Shown here piece after piece: positions 1-9,335 of a DNA stretch of 64,000 bases (position 1 is its first letter; each line of letters opens with the position of its first letter). A model generated the notes under the pieces. The model was not told where the DNA came from. It searched no databases and saw only the letters and a list, made by a program, of their open reading frames with translations. This stretch comes from Lachnospiraceae bacterium (lineage in GTDB: Bacteria > Bacillota > Clostridia > Lachnospirales > Lachnospiraceae). Both the position numbers and the translations under genes were made by a program. The stretch spans positions 62,001 through 126,000 of the forward strand of contig CAJTCL010000014.1 of the NCBI GenBank assembly GCA_910575005.1, written 5' to 3'.

Positions 1-75
1 ATGTGCCACCATACCGGGGAGAATTGTCATTCCCCGAAGTGCCACTGCTGGAACCGTTCTGTATTCTTCAGCCAT
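1..75 (-). CDS. lon: Lon protease, N-terminal fragment (runs off left edge)
   Basis: Only the first 25 codons are inside the window. They read MAEEYRTVPAVALRGMTILP and continue with GMVAH, matching the start of the Lon substrate-binding domain (LRGMTxxPxMVxHF). A GAGGAGAG ribosome binding site lies just upstream of the ATG at 75. The gap to the clpX stop is 11 bases, so lon is most likely the last gene of the tig-clpP-clpX-lon operon, an order common in Clostridia. Lon is a cytoplasmic ATP-dependent serine protease. The identification rests on a short stretch plus the operon context. Confidence 0.8.
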   Translation of the reverse strand, partial: MAEEYRTVPAVALRGMTILPGMVAH

Positions 76-86
76 TTGCTCTCTCC

Positions 87-1352
87 TCAGGCAGATTTGC
101 TCTCTCTGCCGTATTCAATCTCTACTTCTTTCTCTTCTTCTACTGCTGCCCTTGTGATTCTGCAGCTTGTAATTGTCTCATCAGAAGGAACGCGATACAT
201 CAAATCCATCAGCACCTTTTCAACAATCGCCCGCAGTCCCCTAGCTCCTGTTTTGCGCTTCACAGACTTTTCTGCAATTGCTTCCACTGCGTCATCATCA
301 AAAGTCAGCTCCACACCGTCTAGCTCAAACAACGCCACATATTGGCGAATCAAAGAATTTCTTGGCTCCTTGAGAATGCGCACCAGAGCATCCTTATCCA
401 GAGAATCCAGAGAAACCGTTACTGGTACACGCCCCACAAACTCGGGAATCAATCCAAATTTTACCAAATCCTGAGGCAGCACCTTTTTCAATATCAAACC
501 TACATTTTTTTCCCGTTTGTCTGCAATCTCCGCATTAAATCCCATAGACTTGCGGTCCATTCTGGTTTCCACAATTTTATCCAGTCCCTCAAAAGCTCCG
601 CCGCAGATAAACAAAATATTCGTGGTATCAATCTGAATCAGTTCCTGCTGAGGATGCTTTCTGCCACCCTGCGGCGGAACACTCGCCACGGTACCCTCTA
701 AAATTTTCAACAATGCCTGCTGTACACCCTCACCAGACACATCTCTGGTGATCGAAGGATTTTCTGATTTTCGCGTGATCTTGTCAATCTCATCCACATA
801 AATAATCCCTCTCTGTGCACGCTCTATATCATAATCTGCCGCCTGAATAATTTTCAACAGAATATTTTCCACATCCTCACCTACATAGCCAGCCTCAGTC
901 AACGCTGTGGCATCAGCGATAGCAAACGGCACATTTAAAACTCTTGCTAATGTCTGTGCCAACAGTGTCTTACCACAGCCTGTGGGACCTAGCATAAGAA
1001 TGTTGCTCTTTTGTAATTCCACGCCCATATTATCAGGCGCTAAAATTCTTTTATAATGATTGTAGACTGCAACAGAAAGTACTTTTTTTGCTTCCTCCTG
1101 TCCAATCACATATTCATCCAGAAACGCTTTCAGCTCCACCGGCTTTAACAGGTTAATTTCCTCGACAACCTCCGGCTGTTCCACCATCTGCTGTTGTTCT
1201 TCTTCTAATTCTTCTTCAATAATCTCTGCACAGATGTCCACACATTCATCACAAATATACGCACCGTTTGGTCCGGCAATCATTTTGCGTACCTGAACAT
1301 CAGTCTTCCCGCAAAAGGAGCAGCGTATTCTTTCCTCAAATCTTCCAGCCAT
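87..1352 (-). CDS. clpX: ClpX, ATPase subunit of the ClpXP protease
   Basis: This 421-residue protein has the usual ClpX length. An N-terminal C4 zinc-binding domain (CSFCGKTD at about 12 and CDECVDIC at about 34) is followed by an AAA+ core. The core shows Walker A GPTGCGKT, the pore loop GYVGED and Walker [11 protein letters not shown], with the C-terminal small domain after it. ClpX unfolds substrates and feeds them to ClpP in the cytoplasm. GGGGTGAA precedes the ATG. A hairpin with a short T run separates it from clpP, so some transcripts may end there. Its neighbours tig, clpP and lon form one proteostasis operon. Confidence 0.97.
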   Translation of the reverse strand: MAGRFEERIRCSFCGKTDVQVRKMIAGPNGAYICDECVDICAEIIEEELEEEQQQMVEQPEVVEEINLLKPVELKAFLDEYVIGQEEAKKVLSVAVYNHYKRILAPDNMGVELQKSNILMLGPTGCGKTLLAQTLARVLNVPFAIADATALTEAGYVGEDVENILLKIIQAADYDIERAQRGIIYVDEIDKITRKSENPSITRDVSGEGVQQALLKILEGTVASVPPQGGRKHPQQELIQIDTTNILFICGGAFEGLDKIVETRMDRKSMGFNAEIADKREKNVGLILKKVLPQDLVKFGLIPEFVGRVPVTVSLDSLDKDALVRILKEPRNSLIRQYVALFELDGVELTFDDDAVEAIAEKSVKRKTGARGLRAIVEKVLMDLMYRVPSDETITSCRITRAAVEEEKEVEIEYGRESKSA

Positions 1353-1381
1353 ATCTTCACCCCATTTATTTATGATTCCTT

Positions 1382-1412
1382 AAAAGGGACAGAAGCATAC
1401 GCTCGCTGTCCC
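1382..1412 (-). terminator. Hairpin between clpP and clpX (possible attenuator)
   Basis: On the minus strand GGGACAG and CTGTCCC form a 7-bp stem followed by TTTT. It lies just after the clpP stop and before clpX. It is a weak terminator or processing hairpin that could lower clpX and lon levels relative to clpP. Confidence 0.45.
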
Positions 1413-1419
1413 CCTCTTT

Positions 1420-2004
1420 TTACTTTCTATTTGTAATGACACCATCAATCAAGCCATATTCTTTCGCTTCCTGCGCTGACATATAGTTGTCACGCTCTGT
1501 ATCTGCTGCAATCACCTCATAAGGTTTTCCTGTGTTCTCTGCTAAAATCGTATTCAACTGTTTCTTTGTCTTTAAAATATTATCTGCAACAATCTGAATG
1601 TCTGTCGCCTGGCCTTTTGCTCCACCAGAGGGCTGATGAATCATAATCTCAGCGTTAGGAAGCGCAAAACGCTTTCCTTTTGTTCCGCCTGCCAGGAGAA
1701 ATGCTCCCATACTTGCAGCAAGCCCAATACAGATTGTCTCTACATCGCATTTAATATAGTTCATAGTATCGTAAATTGCCAGACCCGCTGTCACAACACC
1801 CCCTGGGGAGTTAATATATAAATGAATGTCTTTGCCTGGATCTTCTGATTCCAGAAAGAGAAGCTGCGCAGTCACAAGCCCTGCTGTAGTCTCATTTACT
1901 TCCTCACCCAGAAAAATAATCCTGTCCTTCAGCAATCTGGAAAAAATATCATAAGAGCGCTCTCCTCTGCTGGTCTGCTCAACGACATAAGGTACTAAAC
2001 TCAT
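1420..2004 (-). CDS. clpP: ClpP, ATP-dependent Clp protease proteolytic subunit
   Basis: The 194-residue length is typical. The catalytic triad is visible: Ser in [11 protein letters not shown] (about 98), His in [12 protein letters not shown] (about 123) and Asp in [14 protein letters not shown] (about 172). Two heptameric rings of ClpP form the barrel that degrades polypeptides delivered by ClpX or ClpC. The N-terminus begins [20 protein letters not shown], as in Clostridia ClpP, and follows an AAGGAGGAAT ribosome binding site. It lies 44 bases after tig in the same operon. Confidence 0.97.
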   Translation of the reverse strand: MSLVPYVVEQTSRGERSYDIFSRLLKDRIIFLGEEVNETTAGLVTAQLLFLESEDPGKDIHLYINSPGGVVTAGLAIYDTMNYIKCDVETICIGLAASMGAFLLAGGTKGKRFALPNAEIMIHQPSGGAKGQATDIQIVADNILKTKKQLNTILAENTGKPYEVIAADTERDNYMSAQEAKEYGLIDGVITNRK

Positions 2005-2048
2005 ATAGATTCCTCCTTACCTTGTTTTCTTCCTGGATTCTGTTCTAT

Positions 2049-3332
2049 TTATTCTGTCACATGCTCCATGACCAGCTTAACCGCCTTTTGAATAGAAAGA
2101 TCCAATTTAATAGAATCCTTTTCTGAATCACCAACAAGCTTTTTCAATTCATCTACTGGCATTCCATACATCTGTGCCATCTTACCCAGCTCTTCCTCGA
2201 TTTCTTCCTCTGAAATCTGGATATCCTGATCCTTGGCAATTGCCTCCAACACCAGGCTATTCTGGATGCGCTTCAGTGCGTCTGGCTTCATCTGCTCTAA
2301 CATCTGCTCTACAGTCATCCCTGTAAACTGCATATATTGTTCCATAGATAATCCTTGCTGTGCAATTCTGTTTGCAAAATCATCAACCATAGAGCGAGCC
2401 TGTGTGTTAATCATTGCCTCTGGAATCTCCATCTGAGAATCTTCTACAATTTTCTGGATCGCTTCTTCTTCTCTCTTGTGTTCTGCCTCATTCTCTTTAC
2501 GCTTTTGAATCTTCTCTTTGACACTTTCTCTATATTCTGCAAGAGTATCAAACTCAGATACATCCTGTGCAAATTCATCATCCAAATCTGGCAGCTCTTT
2601 TGACTTAATCTCATTGATCTTTACATGAAATACAGCAGGCTTTCCTGCAAGCTCTGGTGCATGATATTCTTCAGGGAATGTCACATTTACCACAACTTCC
2701 TCTCCTGCATTTTTGCCAATCAACTGCTCCTCAAAGTTATCAATAAATGAATGGGAGCCAATCACAAGCGGTTGATTTTCAGCCTTTCCGCCCTCAAATG
2801 CCTCTCCATCTACAAATCCCTCATAATCAATCACTGCAGTGTCTCCATCCGCAACTGGACGATCTTCCACAGTAATCATTCTGGCATTGCTCTCTCTCTC
2901 TTTATCAATCTCAGCATCCAATTCTTCGTCTGTCACAAAGATATCCTCTTTGGTCACCTGGACACCCATATAGGTTCCCAATGTCACTTCCGGTTTTACT
3001 GCAACTTCTGCTGTAAAAATAAAGGGCTTTCCTTTTTCAATCTGTGTGATATCAATCTCTGGCCTGGAAACAACATCAAGACCCGATTCCTCTACTGCTT
3101 TCGGATATTCCTGGGAAATCAGAGTATTGGCCGCATCCTCAAAGAAAATTCCTGGCCCATACATTTTCTCAATCATAGCTCTGGGTACCTTACCTTTGCG
3201 GAAACCTGGAATACTAATCTTACCCTTTTCCTTTACATAAGCAGCCTGAATCGCTTTTTCCAATTCTTCTGCCGGAACCTCAATGGTAAGTTTTGCCATA
3301 TTTTTTTCTAAATTTTCTACCTGTACGCTCAT
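2049..3332 (-). CDS. tig: Trigger factor, ribosome-associated chaperone and prolyl isomerase
   Basis: The start is set at MSVQVENLEKNM because AAGGAGG lies about 10 bases upstream. A start nine codons further upstream has no such site. The product is 427 residues. The N-terminal ribosome-binding domain carries the signature GFRKGKVPR (about 44). A FKBP-type PPIase domain follows (about 150-240, with a DGDTAVIDYEGF motif), and then a long helical C-terminal chaperone domain. It binds nascent chains at the ribosome exit tunnel. It is first in the tig-clpP-clpX-lon operon and has a promoter candidate about 165 bases upstream. Confidence 0.95.
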   Translation of the reverse strand: MSVQVENLEKNMAKLTIEVPAEELEKAIQAAYVKEKGKISIPGFRKGKVPRAMIEKMYGPGIFFEDAANTLISQEYPKAVEESGLDVVSRPEIDITQIEKGKPFIFTAEVAVKPEVTLGTYMGVQVTKEDIFVTDEELDAEIDKERESNARMITVEDRPVADGDTAVIDYEGFVDGEAFEGGKAENQPLVIGSHSFIDNFEEQLIGKNAGEEVVVNVTFPEEYHAPELAGKPAVFHVKINEIKSKELPDLDDEFAQDVSEFDTLAEYRESVKEKIQKRKENEAEHKREEEAIQKIVEDSQMEIPEAMINTQARSMVDDFANRIAQQGLSMEQYMQFTGMTVEQMLEQMKPDALKRIQNSLVLEAIAKDQDIQISEEEIEEELGKMAQMYGMPVDELKKLVGDSEKDSIKLDLSIQKAVKLVMEHVTE

Positions 3333-3496
3333 TACTGCTATTTCCTCCTTAAATTTCAAAACGCCACCGACATTTTAACAGATGTCAGACAGACATCCAA
3401 CGCCTGCCGGAGGCTATATCAGATGTGAAACCCCAACCCGCTGTTGACATGGGTATCTTAAAAGGTATTGTATCCTAAACTCACAGTCATTCTGAG

Positions 3497-3502
3497 ATTA
3501 TA
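3497..3502 (-). promoter_or_regulatory. Extended -10 promoter candidate for the tig operon
   Basis: The minus strand reads TATGCTATAAT, a perfect -10 hexamer with the extended TG motif. No strong -35 is present (TGGTAT at 17 bp). The leader to tig would be about 160 bases. No HrcA or CtsR operator was recognised. Confidence 0.5.
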
Positions 3503-3553
3503 GCATACTCATTAAGAAAATACCAGCGTTTTTTGAGTTTTTTCAGTATTATG

Positions 3554-3608
3554 TTACAGTTCAGCCATCAACAGTATGATTTAAAAGACGTGGGCTGAAC
3601 TGTTACAG
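3554..3608 (-). terminator. Long inverted repeat after the aldolase gene
   Basis: ACAGTTCAGCC and GGCTGAACTGT form an 11-bp perfect stem just downstream of the aldolase stop. There is no clear T run on either strand, so it is either a weak terminator or an mRNA 3'-end stabiliser. Confidence 0.4.
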
Positions 3609-3610
3609 TA

Positions 3611-4597
3611 TTATTCCATATCCATCAATTCATGCATCAAATTCGTATAGTCCGTTCTCTTATCTTTGATAAATCGAATTGCTGTGGAGGGATGGCTGTT
3701 AAAAATTCCAGTCAGCATATAGGGAATATCATATCCCCATACAGCGCCCTCTTCTTTTAACTTGAGCATATGCTTTTCCACAAAACGAATCATTGGCACT
3801 TCATCATATTTTGGATTCTTCAAAAAACTAAGCAATGCCTCCAAAAAACAATTTCCTGCTCCACGCCCCATACCGTTTACAGTTGCATCAAGAAGACTGA
3901 CACCCATACGGCAGGCCTCTATCGTATTAGCAAATGCAAGCTGCTGATTATTGTGCGCATGAATCCCTACAATTTTCCCCGCAGCCTCGGCAATTTCTAC
4001 ATATTTTTGGGAAAACTTTGTAATCTGTTCTGGATAGAAAGAGCCAAAGCTGTCCACCAGGTAGATGGCATCGACCGAGCTTTTTGCCAGTATTTGAAGA
4101 CCAGCATCCAAATCATCACTGTTCACTTTGGACACCGCCATAATATTCACTGTCACCTCATAGCCCTTCTTTTTAATATGCTCAATCATCTCTACTGCTG
4201 TTGGAATCTGGTGTATGTAAGTTGCTACTCGAACCAAATCCACCACACTGTCCTTCCTGGGCAGAATATCTTTTTTATAATCGCAGCGTCCTACATCCGC
4301 CATCACCGAAATCTTTAGCGGAGACTTATTCTCCCCAACAATAGCACGAATATCCTTCTCATCACAGAATTTCCACTTACCAAAATCCTTAGTATCAAAC
4401 AGTTCTTTGGATGCCTTATAGCCAAACTCCATATAATCAACGCCTGCTTTTATATTTGCTTCATACAAATCCCTTACAAACTCATCTGTAAACGCAAAAT
4501 TATTTACAAGCCCGCCATCACGCAGGGTACAATCCAATACCTTAATATCTGGGCAGTAATCCATCAATGTTCTTTTATTACAATTTTCCAATGACAT
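3611..4597 (-). CDS. HMGL-like aldolase / DRE-TIM metallolyase family protein
   Basis: The start is placed at MSLENCNKRT, where TGGAGGAAAAAC lies 8 bases upstream. The 328-residue product begins its barrel with VLDCTLRDGG, the DRE-TIM metal-binding signature (LRDGG). It also has GIHAHNNQQLA, the second metal-binding motif (HxHN), and NGMGRGAGNC near 240. These features place it with 4-hydroxy-2-oxovalerate aldolase and HMG-CoA lyase-like enzymes. The substrate is not evident. It lacks the regulatory domain of isopropylmalate synthases. It has its own TTGACA-17-TATGAT promoter and is probably a single-gene unit. It sits downstream of, but probably independent from, the glycosyltransferase pair. 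Confidence 0.8.
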   Translation of the reverse strand: MSLENCNKRTLMDYCPDIKVLDCTLRDGGLVNNFAFTDEFVRDLYEANIKAGVDYMEFGYKASKELFDTKDFGKWKFCDEKDIRAIVGENKSPLKISVMADVGRCDYKKDILPRKDSVVDLVRVATYIHQIPTAVEMIEHIKKKGYEVTVNIMAVSKVNSDDLDAGLQILAKSSVDAIYLVDSFGSFYPEQITKFSQKYVEIAEAAGKIVGIHAHNNQQLAFANTIEACRMGVSLLDATVNGMGRGAGNCFLEALLSFLKNPKYDEVPMIRFVEKHMLKLKEEGAVWGYDIPYMLTGIFNSHPSTAIRFIKDKRTDYTNLMHELMDME

Positions 4598-4673
4598 TTG
4601 TTTTTCCTCCATTTCCATGCACTCACGTATTCACACTTTAAATTGTTAAACTTTAAATCGTTAAAATACATAC

Positions 4674-4702
4674 ATCATACAAAAAATATGAAGATTTGTC
4701 AA
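4674..4702 (-). promoter_or_regulatory. Sigma-A type promoter of the aldolase gene
   Basis: The minus strand carries TTGACA (4702-4697), a 17-bp spacer and TATGAT (4679-4674). This is one mismatch from consensus and about 75 bases before the start codon. Confidence 0.7.
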
Positions 4703-4716
4703 TCCTTATCAATATC

Positions 4717-5658
4717 TCACTTCACTTTCTTTACATCCTCCCCGTTTGTCTCTGAAATGATGAAATGAGGGCGGTTTTTGGTCTCTAAATAAGTTTTTGC
4801 AATATACTGTCCCATAATTCCCAGACAGAATAATTGAATCCCGCCGATAAAAACAATCACACAGACGGTTGACGCCCAGCCAGCAACTGGATCTCCAAAC
4901 ACTGCTCTGCGAATCACAATCACAAACAGGAAGAAAAAAGACAGAAGCGTCATAGCAATTCCAAACCAGGAGGCAATGCTCAAAGGAGCCTGGGAGAAAT
5001 TGATAATCCCATCAATTGCATATTTAAAAAGCATCCAAAAATTCCATTTTGTTTGTCCGGCGGCACGTTCAATATTCTCATAAGGCAGCCAATATGTACG
5101 AAATCCAATCCAGCCAAAAATCCCCTTAGAAAATCGATTGTATTCGCCCATAGACACAATGGTATCTACCATTTCTCGTCTCATCAACCGAAAATCTCTT
5201 GCCCCATCCACAATATCTGCATCCGAAATCTTGTTAATCATATGATAAAACCGCTTTGCAAACCAGCTTCTAATTGGCGGTTCCCCAGTACGGTCGGCAC
5301 GCCTTGTGGCTACACTATCATATTCGCCGCTCTCCAAAATCTTCATCATCTGCGGCAAAAGGGAAGGCGGATCCTGCATATCTGCATCCATAACAGCAAT
5401 ATAATCCCCGCTGACATTGCAAAAACCAGCATACATGGCCGCTTCCTTGCCAAAATTTCTGGAAAAAGAGAAATATTTTACATGACTATCCTGTGCTGCG
5501 AGTTCTCTTAATATCATCAGCGTCTGATCCTTAGAGCCATCATCTACAAACAACAGCTCATACTCAGACTCCATACGCTGTACCACCGCGGTTACTTCTT
5601 GATAAAAAATTGGCAGTGATTCCTGTTCATTGTAACAGGGGACGATCAATGTTATCAT
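4717..5658 (-). CDS. GT2 family glycosyltransferase, GtrB/DPM-like, membrane-anchored
   Basis: The start is chosen at MITLIVPCYNEQ because GGAGGAGG lies just upstream. The 313-residue protein has an N-terminal GT-A fold. It shows PCYNEQESL, FVDDGSKD and the metal-binding DxD in VMDADMQDPP (about 90). Two C-terminal transmembrane helices follow (about 225-285). This architecture matches bactoprenol-phosphate glucosyl or mannosyl transferases such as GtrB. These load a sugar onto undecaprenyl phosphate at the inner face of the membrane. It starts 18 bases after the GtrII-like gene, so the two form an operon controlled by the invertible promoter region upstream. The exact sugar is unknown. Confidence 0.88.
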   Translation of the reverse strand: MITLIVPCYNEQESLPIFYQEVTAVVQRMESEYELLFVDDGSKDQTLMILRELAAQDSHVKYFSFSRNFGKEAAMYAGFCNVSGDYIAVMDADMQDPPSLLPQMMKILESGEYDSVATRRADRTGEPPIRSWFAKRFYHMINKISDADIVDGARDFRLMRREMVDTIVSMGEYNRFSKGIFGWIGFRTYWLPYENIERAAGQTKWNFWMLFKYAIDGIINFSQAPLSIASWFGIAMTLLSFFFLFVIVIRRAVFGDPVAGWASTVCVIVFIGGIQLFCLGIMGQYIAKTYLETKNRPHFIISETNGEDVKKVK

Positions 5659-5676
5659 TTGTAAATCCTCCTCCAT

Positions 5677-7182
5677 TTATTTCATTTCAATCAGTATATA
5701 TTGATCCTTACCCCGAATGGTATGGAACATGTTATCTTTCAGTACTGGAAGTTTATGAGTTGTTAAATCCAAACCAGATTTTGTAGGCAGATTCCAAATC
5801 ACATTCTTCACCTTATAATAATGAAAAAATTTATATACCCCATTCGTCCAACTACTTTTTGCCGGCATCAATTGTTTTAAAATTTCAGCTTCCTTTGACA
5901 TATGTTGGACAGCAGGCGCATAGCCAATCGTACCTTCAAACTGTATTCTCATCGGTTGATTCTTATTCTTTGATACCATAATATCAATATCCTTTAAATC
6001 ATCTAAAAGCGCTTCCATACGAAACTCTGAATAACTCTCCTGAATCTTCAAGGCATTGCCATAGGTAAAAGAAAACACAAAAAAACACCAGCTTAACAGA
6101 ATACATACAAACTTCCCAGAATAAATTTTTTTACTCGTAGAAAGCACAATACCCACTAAAGTGATAAATACGCCAAATCCATACATAGCTCTGGGATTAA
6201 ACAGTGGTTTTGATAAAACAGGGTACATCCCAAATGAAACAAATAACATTGCCAGCAATGCCATTCCAGCGCCACAAGCTGCCACAAGTTTATTTCTTTG
6301 GGAATCACGAACCATCACAGAAAGGAAAGCAGCCATCATCAAACAAATTAATACCAGCCACTCTACTTTAAAATCTTCTTTTATGATTACAAAATATTTT
6401 AGTAAATGCTTGATTGTCTCTGGAATCAATTTTCCAATCGGCGGCAGTGTACTGGAAACATACTGGGTTTTGGGAGGCGGCATTAAAAATAACTTGAATA
6501 TGATCAACCCTGCAAAATACCCAAGTACAGAATTTGATAAAAATTTAAAAATTGTTTTGGTATTCTCTTTGTTATTCCAACGCTTTACACTTAGCAGAAT
6601 CGTCAACATTGGAAATATCCCACTAGATGCCTGATATGTCGTACACATCACTAAAGTTCCAATTGTAACAATCAGTATGTACTGGATAGAACTGTGTTTG
6701 TCATATAAAATGGGAGCCACAGATGCCAAAATTGATAACGCCATATAGGGAGAATCATATTTAAAAGAAATACATGCCAGAAAATATGGGGAAAGTCCCA
6801 GCGGAATAAGTGCTACTAAATCCCAGACAGAAATCTTTCGTTTTTCTGATACAGAATACCATATGATAATTCCTGAGGCTGCCATAATCAAAACAGCCAA
6901 CAGTTGAGGCAAAGGGGAAACATCTGTCAAATAATCATCTGCATGAATAATTGACGACAAAAAATTAGAGAGATAACGGCCATAGTTATCCCATCCCTTT
7001 CTTCCACAAACAGCTCTTCTTAGATCATCCCGATAACTGTAATTGGCGCGCAGCAAAGCGCTGATGGCTACGGTATAGACCGCAGCTAAGATCAAACATG
7101 GTCTTATCATAAATTGATATTGTTTCATAGATTCTTTTTGTTTCCCCCAATATTGTGAAATCATCCCAATAAAATTTTGCAT
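5677..7182 (-). CDS. GtrII-type glucosyltransferase, polytopic membrane protein
   Basis: The start at MQNFIGMISQYW follows GAGGAGAAGAATT. The 501-residue protein has many hydrophobic segments. Its early extracytoplasmic motif NYSYRDDLRRAVCGRKGW, continued by NYGRYLSNFLSS, is the hallmark of the Glucos_trans_II (GtrII) family. These enzymes transfer a sugar from an undecaprenyl carrier to a surface polymer on the outer face of the membrane. Its partner is the GtrB-like transferase directly downstream. Both lie behind a predicted invertible promoter flanked by inverted repeats, so surface decoration would be phase variable. The acceptor polymer cannot be named from sequence. Confidence 0.85.
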   Translation of the reverse strand: MQNFIGMISQYWGKQKESMKQYQFMIRPCLILAAVYTVAISALLRANYSYRDDLRRAVCGRKGWDNYGRYLSNFLSSIIHADDYLTDVSPLPQLLAVLIMAASGIIIWYSVSEKRKISVWDLVALIPLGLSPYFLACISFKYDSPYMALSILASVAPILYDKHSSIQYILIVTIGTLVMCTTYQASSGIFPMLTILLSVKRWNNKENTKTIFKFLSNSVLGYFAGLIIFKLFLMPPPKTQYVSSTLPPIGKLIPETIKHLLKYFVIIKEDFKVEWLVLICLMMAAFLSVMVRDSQRNKLVAACGAGMALLAMLFVSFGMYPVLSKPLFNPRAMYGFGVFITLVGIVLSTSKKIYSGKFVCILLSWCFFVFSFTYGNALKIQESYSEFRMEALLDDLKDIDIMVSKNKNQPMRIQFEGTIGYAPAVQHMSKEAEILKQLMPAKSSWTNGVYKFFHYYKVKNVIWNLPTKSGLDLTTHKLPVLKDNMFHTIRGKDQYILIEMK

Positions 7183-7210
7183 AATTCTTCTCCTCTTTTG
7201 CACTTTTCTA

Positions 7211-7238
7211 TTTCAGAATGTGTACTTTTTGACAAAAT
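7211..7238 (+). repeat. Left inverted repeat of an invertible element (invertase site)
   Basis: This 28-bp sequence matches the reverse complement of 7395-7422 at 25 of 28 positions. The shared 15-bp core is GTGTACTTTTTGACA (7220-7234). It lies 28 bp upstream of the gtrII-like start codon and also supplies an inward-facing -35 hexamer, TTGACA. Confidence 0.85.
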
Positions 7239-7258
7239 TTATTTCTAACAAATATAAG
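7229..7258 (+). promoter_or_regulatory. Promoter inside the invertible segment, now facing away from the gtr genes
   Basis: TTGACA (7229-7234), supplied by the left repeat, is followed after 18 bp by TATAAG (7253-7258). As assembled it points to the right, away from the glycosyltransferases. The right repeat also supplies an inward TTGACA on the minus strand, but no good -10 follows it (GATTCT at 17 bp). Inversion would place TATAAG behind that -35 and drive the gtr operon. The sequenced orientation is therefore inferred to be OFF. Confidence 0.65.
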
Positions 7259-7394
7259 TATTTTAATACTATATTTACAGTAACGGCTTTTGAATAAATG
7301 CAAAATTTCTAGCAATCAACTCCTGTTATAAATATGTAAAAAAGGAAAAAATAAAAATCTATGGACTTTTTAGTTAGAATCTTATATAATTTTT
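7239..7394. mobile_element. Invertible DNA segment (phase-variable promoter switch)
   Basis: About 156 bp of AT-rich, non-coding DNA lies between two 28-bp imperfect inverted repeats. A serine invertase gene begins right outside the right repeat, with its stop at 7429. The gtr operon begins right outside the left repeat. The layout is that of Hin- or Mpi-type promoter inversion switches. Confidence 0.75.
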
Positions 7395-7422
7395 ATTGTG
7401 TCAAAAAGTACACTTTTTGAAA
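7395..7422 (-). repeat. Right inverted repeat of the invertible element
   Basis: The reverse complement matches 7211-7238 with three mismatches and the same 15-bp core (7399-7413). It lies 7 bases beyond the invertase stop codon. Confidence 0.85.
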
Positions 7423-7428
7423 CTTTTT

Positions 7429-8121
<693 letters not shown>

Positions 8122-8124
8122 CTA

Positions 8125-8153
8125 TTGACATATATAGTCAAACTGTATATAAT
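8125..8153 (+). promoter_or_regulatory. Consensus promoter of the padR gene
   Basis: TTGACA (8125-8130), a 17-bp spacer and TATAAT (8148-8153) form a perfect sigma-A promoter. The spacer contains one copy of the operator-like repeat. Confidence 0.85.
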
Positions 8154-8180
8154 ACAACTATATAGTTAAACTGTATATCA
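8131..8180 (+). promoter_or_regulatory. Pair of operator-like repeats over the padR promoter
   Basis: TATATAGTCAAACTGTATAT (8131-8150) recurs as TATATAGTTAAACTGTATAT (8160-8179), one substitution apart. One copy covers the spacer and -10, and the other covers the start region. The likely ligand is the PadR-type repressor encoded next, acting on its own promoter. Confidence 0.6.
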
Positions 8181-8209
8181 AGCATTAAAAAATGAAAAGG
8201 AGTATCTCT

Positions 8210-8521
8210 ATGAATTTAAGTAAATATCTCCCTCTGACAGAGACCACCTGGTACATTCTGGTAGCGTTGTTGGAACCTGGACATGGATATTTCATTATGC
8301 AGAAAGTGGAACAATTAAGTGATGGAAAAGTAAGGATTGCTGCTGGCACAATGTACGGTGCTATTGAAAACCTGTTAAAACAAAAACTAATTGTATTGGT
8401 AAAAAGTGAAGACCGCAGACGCAAAGTCTATCAAACTACAGACTTAGGCCGAGAAGTTTTAGAATTAGAAGCTCAACGCCTCCGCTACCTGGTACAGATA
8501 GCGGAAACATATGGCTTATAA
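8210..8521 (+). CDS. PadR family transcriptional regulator
   Basis: The start is set at MNLSKYLPLTETT because AAAAGGAG lies 8 bases upstream. The 103-residue protein has the PadR winged helix. It shows TTWYILVALLEPGHGYFIMQ, then AAGTMYGAIENLLKQKLI (recognition region) and a wing with SEDRRRKVYQTTDLGREVL. PadR proteins are usually autorepressors that respond to toxic compounds or cell-envelope stress. Two near-identical repeats overlap its perfect consensus promoter, which supports autoregulation. The gene is followed by a DUF2812 membrane protein, a very common pairing in Firmicutes. Confidence 0.9.
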   Translation: MNLSKYLPLTETTWYILVALLEPGHGYFIMQKVEQLSDGKVRIAAGTMYGAIENLLKQKLIVLVKSEDRRRKVYQTTDLGREVLELEAQRLRYLVQIAETYGL

Positions 8522-8565
8522 CATAACGTCTGGAAATAAAATTATCTGATTAAAGGAGACATACC

Positions 8566-9234
8566 ATGCGAAAATACAGACTGTTTTTTACAAATATTTC
8601 CAAAGAGGAAACCTGGATTAACCAAATAATCGCCCAAGGTTATCACCTGAAAAAAATTGTCCCTTTCCTGGGACAGTATGAATTTGAAGAAATCGGCTCT
8701 GCCATTGACAATCCCGCATCTGAGAAATCTTCCAAAATTGAAAATTTTCTTCCTCAGGTACGGATTGATTTTCGAATCTTTTCCAAACAAAAAGATTTTA
8801 CAGATTATCTAAATCTCTTTGACGATTATGGATGGCGCCATATTACAGGCACAAAATCGAGTGGTTTTCAGTATTTTGAACAAACACATCCTGACTGTGA
8901 TGATGAGATTTTTTCTGACACTTTTTCACGAGCTGGATGTTATCAGCGAATCTCTATTTTCTGGCTGGAATCTGTCATTTCATTTTTGCCGCTGCTGATC
9001 ATGTTTTCTTCTAGCAGCCGACTGATTCCAGACTTCTCACATTGGAAAGAATGGTATTTCACACCTGGATTGTGGGAAATGTCTGGCAGAAATTTTTGGG
9101 CGGCTTTTCTGTTTGAAACGCCGTTTGCACTCGGAAGAGGCCTCAGCGCCGCTTTATTCCTGATCCTTCTGATCTGTTATGGTTATTTCGGATTGAAAGC
9201 ACTCTACTATTACCAAAAGGAAAAGAAACACTGA
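8566..9234 (+). CDS. DUF2812 domain membrane protein
   Basis: The 222-residue protein starts MRKYRLFFTNISKEETWINQ, and an AAAGGAGA ribosome binding site precedes it. The soluble N-terminal part (1-125) fits DUF2812, with FEEIG and DYLNLFDDYGWRHI features. Two transmembrane segments follow (about 145-165 and 195-215). DUF2812 genes typically lie directly after padR, as here. No biochemical function is established. It is co-transcribed with padR and ends before a strong terminator. Confidence 0.8.
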   Translation: MRKYRLFFTNISKEETWINQIIAQGYHLKKIVPFLGQYEFEEIGSAIDNPASEKSSKIENFLPQVRIDFRIFSKQKDFTDYLNLFDDYGWRHITGTKSSGFQYFEQTHPDCDDEIFSDTFSRAGCYQRISIFWLESVISFLPLLIMFSSSSRLIPDFSHWKEWYFTPGLWEMSGRNFWAAFLFETPFALGRGLSAALFLILLICYGYFGLKALYYYQKEKKH

Positions 9235-9253
9235 GTCAACTTGATAACATAAT

Positions 9254-9317
9254 ACATCTGCAAAAATATGGCTATTTTTCAGACAAAAAATCTCGCCATA
9301 TCTTGCAGATGTTTTTC
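9254..9317 (+). terminator. Terminator after the padR-DUF2812 operon
   Basis: ACATCTGCA ... ATATGGC pairs with GCCATAT ... TGCAGATGT around a T-rich loop. The long stem ends in TTTTT. It may also serve the converging deacetylase gene. Confidence 0.7.
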
Positions 9318-9335
9318 ATGTGATAATCTCTAAAT

